Part shown: positions 34,483 to 40,721 of the stretch, piece by piece
How positions within the stretch are numbered: position 1 is the first letter of the stretch
How the letters are laid out: each line of letters opens with the position of its first letter
Assembly (NCBI RefSeq): GCF_009765975.1
Contig: NZ_LMUJ01000013.1
Coordinates: 1-40,721 of the forward strand
From: Acidisphaera sp. S103
GTDB taxonomy: Bacteria > Pseudomonadota > Alphaproteobacteria > Acetobacterales > Acetobacteraceae
Reading direction: 5' to 3'
Length of the DNA stretch: 40,721 nt
Notes under the pieces: model-generated
The model's input: only the letters and a program-made list of their open reading frames with translations
The model's database searches: none
What the model was told of the DNA's origin: nothing
Made by a program: the position numbers and the translations under genes

Positions 34483-35043
34483 ATGACCCAACCCCCATGG
34501 CACGCCGACCCCCTGACCTGGGGCCACGGCCCCCGCGTCTTCGAGACCTTCCTCGAACCCACCTGCCCGTTCTCCGTCCGAGCGTTCGGCAAACTCGACG
34601 ACCTGCTGGCCCACGCCGGGCCGGACCGGATCACCATCAAGATCCGCCTCCAATCCCAACCCTGGCACATGTATTCCGGCGTCATCGTCCGCTGCATCAT
34701 CGCCGCGTCCACCCTCCCCACCGGCAAGGCAGCGGCGAAATCCGTCATGGCCGCCGTCGCCGCCCACCGCGAGGAGTTCGAGTTCGCCCACCACGCCGGC
34801 GGCCCCAACATGGACGCCACCCCCAACGACATCATTGCCCGCATCGAACGCTACAGCGGCATCGAACTCGCGCCGGCCTTCGCCATCCCCGACCTCGACC
34901 GCGAGATCAAATTTCACTGCAAATACGCCCGCCAGAACGGCATCCACGTATCGCCGACCTTCATGATCGACGGCCTGGTGCACCCCAATATCAGCAGCGG
35001 AGACTCCGTCGCCGACTGGTCGGCGCATCTGCTGAAGGACTGA
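34483..35043 (+). CDS. DsbA-family thioredoxin-fold protein, one cysteine (CPFS)
   Basis: A 186-residue thioredoxin-fold protein without a signal peptide. The N-terminal active-site position reads ETFLEPTCPFSVRAFGKLD, i.e. C28-P-F-S31: only the first cysteine of CxxC is kept. The helical insert and the cis-proline loop (VSPTFMIDG, late in the protein) match the DsbA/2-hydroxychromene isomerase-like fold. A monothiol site argues against simple dithiol oxidation and for isomerase or glutathione-linked chemistry. Small upstream region; codon use typical of the chromosome. Confidence 0.82.
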   Translation: MTQPPWHADPLTWGHGPRVFETFLEPTCPFSVRAFGKLDDLLAHAGPDRITIKIRLQSQPWHMYSGVIVRCIIAASTLPTGKAAAKSVMAAVAAHREEFEFAHHAGGPNMDATPNDIIARIERYSGIELAPAFAIPDLDREIKFHCKYARQNGIHVSPTFMIDGLVHPNISSGDSVADWSAHLLKD

Positions 35044-35113
35044 ACCCCGCTCTTTTCCCGGCCGGCAAACCGTGGTCTGCTCACCCCCGCATCTTTGCAG
35101 GGGAGAAAACGCA

Positions 35114-35500
35114 ATGTTCAGTCACGTCGCGATCGGCAGCAACGACATCGCCCGATCGAGGAAGTTCTACGACGCTCTGTTCGCCGCGGTCGGCGGCAAG
35201 CCGGGCAGGGACGATCCCCAGGGCCGGTTGCTGTACCTGCACAACGGCGGTGTCTTGTTGATCACCAAGCCCATCGACGGCCAGGCGGCGACCCATGCCA
35301 ACGGCGGCACCATCGGCTTCGCGGCGGCAAGTCCGGAGCAAGCCAAGGCCTGGCACGATGCCGGGGCCGCGAACGGCGGCACGTCGATCGAGGACCCACC
35401 CGGCGTCCGCCAGGGCGGCGGCGGCGCCATGTATCTCGCCTACCTGCGTGATCCCGACGGCAACAAACTGTGCGTGATGCATCGCATGCCGGCGGCCTGA
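35114..35500 (+). CDS. VOC-family (glyoxalase-like) protein
   Basis: A 128-residue vicinal oxygen chelate protein. MFSHVAIGSNDIARSRKFYDALF is the usual first beta-alpha unit, and YLRDPDGNKLCVMHR the last, with the family's terminal metal-region pattern. AGGGGAGAA precedes the ATG at 35114; the longer frame upstream is not needed. Related proteins include glyoxalase, fosfomycin resistance and ring-cleavage enzymes; the substrate cannot be named. Follows the CPFS thioredoxin-fold gene by about 70 bases. Confidence 0.9.
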   Translation: MFSHVAIGSNDIARSRKFYDALFAAVGGKPGRDDPQGRLLYLHNGGVLLITKPIDGQAATHANGGTIGFAAASPEQAKAWHDAGAANGGTSIEDPPGVRQGGGGAMYLAYLRDPDGNKLCVMHRMPAA

Positions 35501-35589
35501 CCGCCTCGGGCTGGTCAGCGGCAGGACCGGCAGTTGATCGGTGGCGCAAGAAGCCGGGAGATTGTGGCGACACGCTCCCGGACAACAAT

Positions 35590-35704
35590 GATGTTGCAGG
35601 CTCTGCCGGGGATCGGTGCTTACGCCGCCGCGGCGATCGCGTTCGGCATCCCGGGGGCGCCGGTGGAGGAAGCCCTGATCGACGCGCCGATGACGGTGGC
35701 GTGA
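35590..35704 (+). pseudogene. Internally deleted mutY fragment
   Basis: The translated stretch LQALPGIGAYAAAAIAFGIP then GAPVEEALIDAPMTVA and a stop matches two separated parts of the mutY gene at 31503-32558: 31849-31932 (the HhH region) and 32338-32383 (the C-terminal domain). The join lies in CGGTGGA, which occurs at both edges in the intact gene, and a second 9-base deletion lies in a GCGATCG repeat. So it is a copy reduced by short-homology deletions. The rest of the gap 35501-35831 shows no gene. Confidence 0.75.
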
Positions 35705-35831
35705 GGGGGATTTTTGACGTCCAAATGGGGGACTGAGTGTTGGATTCCGACCGGGGGGCCGCCATCCCGATTGCGTAAGGCACGGAATGATCGGTAGGCT
35801 TAGCGGACGCACCCTTATTGCAGGAAATCCG

Positions 35832-36407
35832 ATGTCCCTCGATCCGAACCGGCTGATCCTGACCGGCGAAAACCCCTTCATCCGCCTGAGCGACACCGAT
35901 GGCGGCGCGATCACCACCAACGCGAGTTTCTGGCGCATCCTGGTCTCGCCCGCTGGCCCTGGTCACGTGCTGTACCTGAAGAGCGATCTGACCCAGGACC
36001 GGTGGAAGATCTACGCCGACAACATCGCCATGGCGCGCTGGCTGCAGAAGACCGTCCAGGGCATGCTCAACGACGAACTGGCGGATACTTCGATTCCGGT
36101 GACCGAGGCGGTGTTCGACAAGTCGGGCGATGCGCGCGATTTCTGGACCGAACGGGCCGTCTCGCACGATGAGGAGGTCACGCTGACCTGGTATGACATC
36201 GGTGAGCCGCTGCTGATCCACACCGAGCCGGGTCCGCCGCCGGCCCGCAAATACGGTGTTTGCACGGTGCTGATCCCGGCGCTCGGGGCACGCTTGACGG
36301 TCAACGGGGTTCAGGCGAAGGGCCGCCCGTTTCCGACGCAGCGCGAGGGCCGGCCGTTCAGCACGTGCGCCCTGGCGTTCTCCGAGAGCTGGACCGAGAC
36401 GCGCTGA
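35832..36407 (+). CDS. Conserved-looking 191-residue protein, unknown
   Basis: A soluble protein of 191 residues starting MSLDPNRLILTGENPFIRLS, with AGGAAA before the ATG at 35832. It has SFWRILVSPAGPGHVLYLKSD, WKIYADNIAMARWLQ and TERAVSHDEEVTLTWYDIGEP, and ends TCALAFSESWTETR. No signal peptide or membrane segment. The even distribution of charged and aromatic residues and good codon use argue for a real gene. I cannot name a family or function. Confidence 0.7.
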   Translation: MSLDPNRLILTGENPFIRLSDTDGGAITTNASFWRILVSPAGPGHVLYLKSDLTQDRWKIYADNIAMARWLQKTVQGMLNDELADTSIPVTEAVFDKSGDARDFWTERAVSHDEEVTLTWYDIGEPLLIHTEPGPPPARKYGVCTVLIPALGARLTVNGVQAKGRPFPTQREGRPFSTCALAFSESWTETR

Positions 36408-36628
36408 TACGTTCGGTGGTGGCGGTTGGGACTTGTTGCTGGGAGCGAGCTTTGTTGGTGCGCGGCCCGTTTCTCGATAGAACCTTTTAACACACGTAGG
36501 TTGGAGGCTGCGGAGGGACGGCGCCGCGTCGAAATTTAAGATTGCGGGTTTACGGGAAGGTATGACCGTAATGAAGACAAACCAATCGGTCTCTTGGCTG
36601 CTGCCTACAGACTTCTTCGTATCCGGTT

Positions 36629-36738
36629 ATGGCAGCGGCCGTTGACGTTGACACATCGGCCTTGTCTTGGGCCAGCGAAGTCTGGGCCACCTGATCCAGA
36701 ACCTTACTGGGGCGGACTGACGCCGGGCCATGGCGAAT
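36629..36738 (-). repeat. Dispersed ~110-base repeat, copy B
   Basis: Reverse complement of the unit at 21736-21855, without its 8-base insertion. The shared parts include GATTCGCCATGGCCCGGCGT, CCCCAGTAAGGTTC and GGCCCAAGACAAGG (minus strand). It lies in a 622-base gap (36408-37029) where I see no gene. Confidence 0.75.
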
Positions 36739-36861
36739 CACACAACGAATCAAGAGTCGACGGCAACGCCGGCTGGTATTGGACGAATGGCAGAACCGTC
36801 TTCCTGCTCCGTAAGCACTCAAGCGTTCGGACAAAAGTCACGAAAATAAAGAAATTCGGGC

Positions 36862-36928
36862 TAGAGCGTTTTGTTTGATCGCATGATTCACGCGCTCTGG
36901 ACGTTCCGCCCAGCGCGATCATGCTCTA
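36862..36928. repeat. Palindromic intergenic element
   Basis: TAGAGC at 36862 pairs with GCTCTA at 36923-36928, and inside them GATCGC pairs with GCGATC. The TAGAGCGTTTT...GCGATCATGCTCTA form resembles small palindromic elements of alphaproteobacterial intergenic DNA. Confidence 0.5.
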
Positions 36929-37029
36929 ATCCGAAGATGTGACCGTAATGTAGCGGTGATGCCCTACCGTCATCGATGATGCGTGGAATGTCCGGATTTT
37001 CCGGCGCGTCGACACATCGATGCGCCGGG

Positions 37030-37824
37030 CTACAATCCCAGCCAGCGCCGCAGCCGAGACAATCGACGGGCGCCTGGTTCGGCTGGTGGGAGCGTCTGAA
37101 AAGCCGGCTGATTCAGGGCCAGATAATCCATTCCGGATGGTGCGCGCTGCGTCTGAATTCCAGTGGGCCAGACATCAAGCGCGGCACGACAGACTGCTTC
37201 CCATCCAATAGGGTTATAATCGAGACGACCCTCCACCGGCGCGAAGTGGTCGATGTATCCAACAATCAGGTTGGGTGTCTTTCTGACCGCGGTGAATGGC
37301 AGGCGCCCCTCGGCGGCGTGCTGCACGTAGCACAGGACACCGTTGCCGAGGCGACCGATCGCATCGGCCAGAGCACATTGCATGCCGTCATCGACGATGT
37401 GGTCATATGTCCGGTAGACAAACAATTTCTCACCCAGCGCCAAGTCATGGAGCAACTTATCCCTGAGAAATCCCATGCTTTTGGCGAGTGCCGCTTTTGC
37501 CTGCGCGGCCGGAACCTTATCTTGTTCCATGCCGGAGTGATCCATGTACATGCCATAGGTCGTCTGGGTGTATCCCCAATCCGACCCGGTAAGCGCGCGC
37601 AATTCAAGGGCGGCTTCGTCCTCGACCCCTGCGAATCCGGCTTCCAGACCACGCAGCAGGTTGTCAGGACTGATGCTTGCCCATCGCAGCAAGCCCAGCG
37701 GCTCCAGGTGAAGTGAACGCTGCCAATAGCCGAACTCGCAGCCAAAGCTCCATCCGTTCAGGTTAAGGCTGCCCCCGCCCAAACTCTCGAATTGTTCGGC
37801 AATCGTTTTGGCGGAGGTAATCAT
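37030..37824 (-). CDS. Conserved unknown protein with GCEFG motif
   Basis: A 264-residue soluble protein. The N-terminus FESLGGGSLNLNGWSFGCEF continues GYWQRSLHLEPLGLLRWASI: the C-E-F-G...Q-R...E-P-L-x-L-L-R-W pattern is shared by a group of uncharacterised proteins that I associate, from memory, with surface polysaccharide or glycosyltransferase regions, with possible links to papain-like folds. The middle FVYRTYDHIVDDGMQCALADAIGRLG and the C-terminus are less typical. I chose the ATG at 37824; the open frame continues upstream without similarity. Divergent from the dihydroxyacetone kinase gene. Function unknown. Confidence 0.7.
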   Translation of the reverse strand: MITSAKTIAEQFESLGGGSLNLNGWSFGCEFGYWQRSLHLEPLGLLRWASISPDNLLRGLEAGFAGVEDEAALELRALTGSDWGYTQTTYGMYMDHSGMEQDKVPAAQAKAALAKSMGFLRDKLLHDLALGEKLFVYRTYDHIVDDGMQCALADAIGRLGNGVLCYVQHAAEGRLPFTAVRKTPNLIVGYIDHFAPVEGRLDYNPIGWEAVCRAALDVWPTGIQTQRAPSGMDYLALNQPAFQTLPPAEPGARRLSRLRRWLGL

Positions 37825-37988
37825 CGATATTCGATTATCTATCGTGCAACGAAAAAACGCAACGTCCTGGGCATGACGTATCCCATCTTGTCCCACCGGC
37901 ACGGGTCGTGTCATTGGCGTGGCCGAAAGCCGGATGGGCCAGCAAAGGACGTTGCCAGTCCCCGGCCGGCAAGCGGGAGAACCGAGAC

Positions 37989-39683
37989 ATGAAAAAGCTG
38001 ATCAACGATCCGCGCCACGTGGTGCGGGACATGCTGGAAGGGCTTGCGGACCTGTATCCGGGCCTGGCCCTGCTCGACGCAGAGGACGTGATCGTGCGAT
38101 CCGATCTTCCACCGCCGCCAGCGCGTCCGGTCGCGGTGCTGTCCGGCGGTGGCAGCGGCCATGAACCGGCCCATGCCGGCTATGTCGGGGCCGGCATGCT
38201 GAGCGCGGCGATTGCCGGGGACGTGTTCACCTCGCCCAGCGTGGATGCCGTGCTGGCGGCGATCCGAGCGGCTGGGGGGCCGGCGGGCGCGGTGCTGATC
38301 GTCAAGAACTATACGGGCGACCGGCTGAATTTCGGCCTCGCGGCGGAACTGGCAACGGCTGACGGCATACCGACCCGGGTTGTCGTGGTGGCCGACGACG
38401 TTGCCCTGCACGACACGGTCGAACCGTCTCGCCGCCGTGGCATCGCGGGCACCGTGCTGGTGCATAAGGTGGCCGGTGCGGCGGCGGCGGCCGGCCTGGC
38501 ATTGGACGCGGTGGTCGCCGAGGCGAATTTGGCCGCTTCGGCGCTCGGCACGATGGGGGTCGCGCTCGGCGCGTGCATCGTGCCGGCCGCCGGAAAGCCC
38601 GGCTTCTCGCTCGGCGACGATGAGATGGAGCTTGGCCTTGGCATCCATGGCGAGCAGGGGGTGCGCCGCGTGCCGCTGCAGGCGGCGGATGCCGTGGTGG
38701 ATACCATCATCGCTACGCTGATCGCCCAGATGGGCCTGCAAACGGAGCGTGTTGCGCTGCTGGTGAACGGCCTGGGCGGCACGCCGCCCATGGAACTGGC
38801 GATCGTCGCTCGCCGTGCGCTTGCCGTCCTGCGGAGCCGCGGTATCCGTGTGGAGCGCGCCTGGGCTGGGAACTTCATGACGGCGCTGGAAATGCCGGGA
38901 TGTTCGCTGAGTCTGATGGTGGTGGACGATGCGCGGTTGAAACGGCTTGATGTCCCGGTCGACGCTCCGGCGTGGCCGGGCGGCGGGCGCGTCGGTCAGC
39001 GTCGTGTTGTCGCTTCCGCGGTCAGCGATCCGGCTGTCGAAGCTCCGGCGGATGCGGTGAACGGAGCCGCCGGAAATGGCGTGCGGCGTGCGGCGCTGGC
39101 CGCCGCGAGCGCATTGGAGCGGGAAGAAGCGGCCCTGACGGATCTGGATAGCCGAGCCGGCGACGGCGACCTGGGCATCAGCATGGTGCGTGGTGCGACG
39201 GCCATTCGCGCGATGCCGGAGGCGGCCTGGCGGCAACCCGTTACGGCCCTGACGGCGATGGCCAACGTCGTGCGGCGCGCGATCGCGGGAAGCTCGGGGC
39301 CATTTTACGCGACTGCGCTGTTGCGGGCCGCGCGTGAACTCGGGTCCGGGCCGGTGACGGCCGAGGCGTGGGCACGCGCCTTTGCCGGCGCCGTTGCCAG
39401 CGTGGGCGCGTTGGGTGGGGCGAAACGCGGTGATCGGTCCATGCTGGACGCGTTGGAGCCGGCGCATGAGGCGTTCAGTGCGGCCGTGGCGGAGGGGGCG
39501 ACGTTACCGGAAAGCTGGAAGCGCGCGCTCGCGGCGGCCGAGGAAGGAACGGCGGCGACGGCGGCCATGCACCCGCGGGTTGGTCGGGCTGCTTATCTCG
39601 GAGATCGCGCGATCGGTGCCCCGGATGCGGGTGCGACGGCCGTGGTGGTGTGGATGCGGGGCATTGCGGCGGCGTTCGACTAG
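37989..39683 (+). CDS. Dihydroxyacetone kinase, fused DhaK-DhaL
   Basis: A 564-residue single-chain, ATP-dependent dihydroxyacetone kinase. The DhaK half has GGGSGHEPAHAGYVG (53-67) and GLGIHGEQG with His220, which binds the substrate covalently. A linker around 330-365 leads to the DhaL half, with LDSRAGDGDLGISM carrying the metal-binding aspartates, and SSGPFYATALLRAA and HPRVGRAAYLGDRAIGAPDAGA. The fusion of both subunits on one chain marks the ATP-using rather than the PTS-dependent type. GGGAGA precedes the ATG at 37989. It makes DHAP from dihydroxyacetone; some relatives act on other trioses or sugars. Confidence 0.94.
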   Translation: MKKLINDPRHVVRDMLEGLADLYPGLALLDAEDVIVRSDLPPPPARPVAVLSGGGSGHEPAHAGYVGAGMLSAAIAGDVFTSPSVDAVLAAIRAAGGPAGAVLIVKNYTGDRLNFGLAAELATADGIPTRVVVVADDVALHDTVEPSRRRGIAGTVLVHKVAGAAAAAGLALDAVVAEANLAASALGTMGVALGACIVPAAGKPGFSLGDDEMELGLGIHGEQGVRRVPLQAADAVVDTIIATLIAQMGLQTERVALLVNGLGGTPPMELAIVARRALAVLRSRGIRVERAWAGNFMTALEMPGCSLSLMVVDDARLKRLDVPVDAPAWPGGGRVGQRRVVASAVSDPAVEAPADAVNGAAGNGVRRAALAAASALEREEAALTDLDSRAGDGDLGISMVRGATAIRAMPEAAWRQPVTALTAMANVVRRAIAGSSGPFYATALLRAARELGSGPVTAEAWARAFAGAVASVGALGGAKRGDRSMLDALEPAHEAFSAAVAEGATLPESWKRALAAAEEGTAATAAMHPRVGRAAYLGDRAIGAPDAGATAVVVWMRGIAAAFD

Positions 39684-39817
39684 GCCGGGACCCGTCGCAG
39701 CCGGCGGGCCGATTGCCTATTCCGGGTTCTCGCGCTCATAGTGTCGGCAGGCCCGGGCGTTCGCTCGTTTTTCCGGATGGTCACGCTCAATCACGTCAAC
39801 AATGAAGGCAGAAGTCC

Positions 39818-40657
39818 ATGGAATTTGGTGCATCGATCTTCTTCACCGACTACTCGATTTCCCCGACCGAACTCGCCGTCGCGCTGGAGGAGCGCGGGTT
39901 CGATTCACTGTGGGTGGCGGAGCATTCGCACATCCCGGTGCCTCGGCGCACGCCGCCGCCGGGCGGTGGCGAACTGGCGAAGCGCTATTACGACGTGATG
40001 GATCCGTTCGTTACGCTGGGCGCAGCGTCCGCGGTGACCAAGACGCTGAAGCTGGCGACTGGAATCTGCCTGGTGATCCAGCGGGATACGATCCAGACGG
40101 CGAAGTCGGTTGCCTCGATCGATCAGGTCAGCGGCGGGCGGTTCCTGTTCGGCATCGGCGGCGGTTGGAATGCCGAGGAGATCGAGGCCCACGGCACGGT
40201 GTTCGCCACCCGCATGCAGAAGATGCGGGAGCAGATCGAGGCGATGAAGGAGATCTGGACCAAAACGACGGCGGAATATGAGGGCCAGATCGTCAAGGTG
40301 CCGTCGATGCAGACCTGGCCGAAGCCGACGCACAAACCGTATCCGCCGATCCTTGTGGGTGGTGCGTTTCCGTGGGCGGCTCGGCGGGCGGTCCGTTACG
40401 GCGACGGCTGGTTCCCGAATGCGACCAGCGGCAATCCGGAAGACTACATGCCGGCGTTTCAGAAGATGGCGGCCGAAGCCGGGCGGGGTTCGTTGCCGGT
40501 GACGATCGGTGGCGCGCCGGAAGATGCCGGCAAACTGAAGCGGTTCCGCGAGTTGGGCGCGGTGCGGGTGAACGTCAGCCTGCCGGCCGAGGGGCGGGAT
40601 CAGATCCTGCCGATCCTGGACCGTTGGGCGGCTCTGAGGGGTCAGGTGAACGCCTGA
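39818..40657 (+). CDS. LLM-class flavin-dependent oxidoreductase
   Basis: A 279-residue luciferase-like monooxygenase family protein. MEFGASIFFTDYSISPTELA, ERGFDSLWVAEHSHIP, TGICLVIQRDTIQTAKSVASIDQVSGGRFLFGIGGGWN and YPPILVGGAFPWAARRAVRYGDGWFP are characteristic of the F420/FMN-dependent LLM TIGR03619-like subgroup. The oxidised substrate is not known. A short gap (39684-39817) separates it from the dihydroxyacetone kinase, on the same strand, so a shared transcript is possible. Confidence 0.92.
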   Translation: MEFGASIFFTDYSISPTELAVALEERGFDSLWVAEHSHIPVPRRTPPPGGGELAKRYYDVMDPFVTLGAASAVTKTLKLATGICLVIQRDTIQTAKSVASIDQVSGGRFLFGIGGGWNAEEIEAHGTVFATRMQKMREQIEAMKEIWTKTTAEYEGQIVKVPSMQTWPKPTHKPYPPILVGGAFPWAARRAVRYGDGWFPNATSGNPEDYMPAFQKMAAEAGRGSLPVTIGGAPEDAGKLKRFRELGAVRVNVSLPAEGRDQILPILDRWAALRGQVNA

Positions 40658-40669
40658 GGCATCCTCTAT

Positions 40670-40697
40670 CGTCATGGCCCGGCGTGTCCGGGCCTAC
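40670..40697 (-). repeat. Dispersed GC-rich palindromic repeat, copy 3
   Basis: Reverse complement of the unit at 120-147 and 520-547 with a few substitutions, again followed by ATAGAGG. It lies 12 bases after the LLM gene stop, near the window end. Confidence 0.6.
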
Positions 40698-40721
40698 GCT
40701 TCCAGCACGTGCGGCGATAGA

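Noticed and set aside
36550..36834. Minus-strand frame of 94 codons
   Set aside because: It covers the dispersed repeat copy B; the apparent similarity to a frame at 21.7 kb is explained by the shared repeat, not by a protein family.

Overview
The window is high-GC and has the content of an alphaproteobacterium, most likely Rhodospirillales and plausibly Acetobacteraceae. The placement rests on gene content and order, not on a marker gene: a pyruvate dehydrogenase E1-beta with a fused N-terminal lipoyl domain, an MlaE permease with a fused STAS domain, the order mutY / DUF721 / thiol-disulfide protein / smc, and alpha-type housekeeping sequences. No rRNA, tRNA, CRISPR array or prophage was seen.

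Layout. 1-560: a small GIY-YIG gene between copies of a GC-rich repeat. 561-4252: pdhA-pdhB-pdhC, minus strand. 4566-8069: a four-gene Mla/MCE lipid transport operon whose genes all overlap by 4 nt. 8192-11707: a CUT2 sugar ABC transporter, plus strand. 11859-13199: a TibC-like protein heptosyltransferase with no autotransporter beside it, convergent with prs. 14231-15086: small membrane protein and PAP2 phosphatase. 15290-17374: a five-gene minus-strand operon of a 56-residue CxxCH membrane protein, group III truncated haemoglobin, NsrR-like Rrf2 regulator, 5-formyl-THF cyclo-ligase and PAS protein, preceded by a promoter whose -35 box lies inside an NsrR-like operator. 17913-25127: single genes (MFS transporter, DUF72, NUDIX, a 62-residue protein, inositol phosphatase family, an SDR lacking its catalytic Tyr/Lys, a decayed glycosyltransferase-like gene, 2-hydroxyacid dehydrogenase). 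25203-26726: an IS4-family element. 26898-32558: smc, DsbA-like, DUF721 and divergent mutY. 32641-34339: an accessory islet with an unrecognised 407-residue protein and a broken serine recombinase. 34483-36407: small enzymes plus a deleted mutY copy. 36408-37029: repeats. 37030-40657: a conserved unknown, a fused dihydroxyacetone kinase and an LLM oxidoreductase.

How the parts work together. pdhABC make the first two components of the pyruvate dehydrogenase complex; no E3 gene is visible. The Mla genes form a complete inner-membrane phospholipid transport machine. The sugar ABC set is complete (binding protein, double ATPase, permease). The globin operon looks like a nitric-oxide response unit that encodes its own sensor. 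The DUF721-dsb-smc run joins replication and segregation functions to a periplasmic thiol protein.

The best candidates for something undescribed are the 56-residue CxxCH protein with its self-regulated globin operon, and the 407-residue low-GC protein with an internal repeat next to the dead recombinase. Several dispersed repeat families, and a mutY remnant with short-homology deletions, show that the intergenic spaces are actively rearranged.
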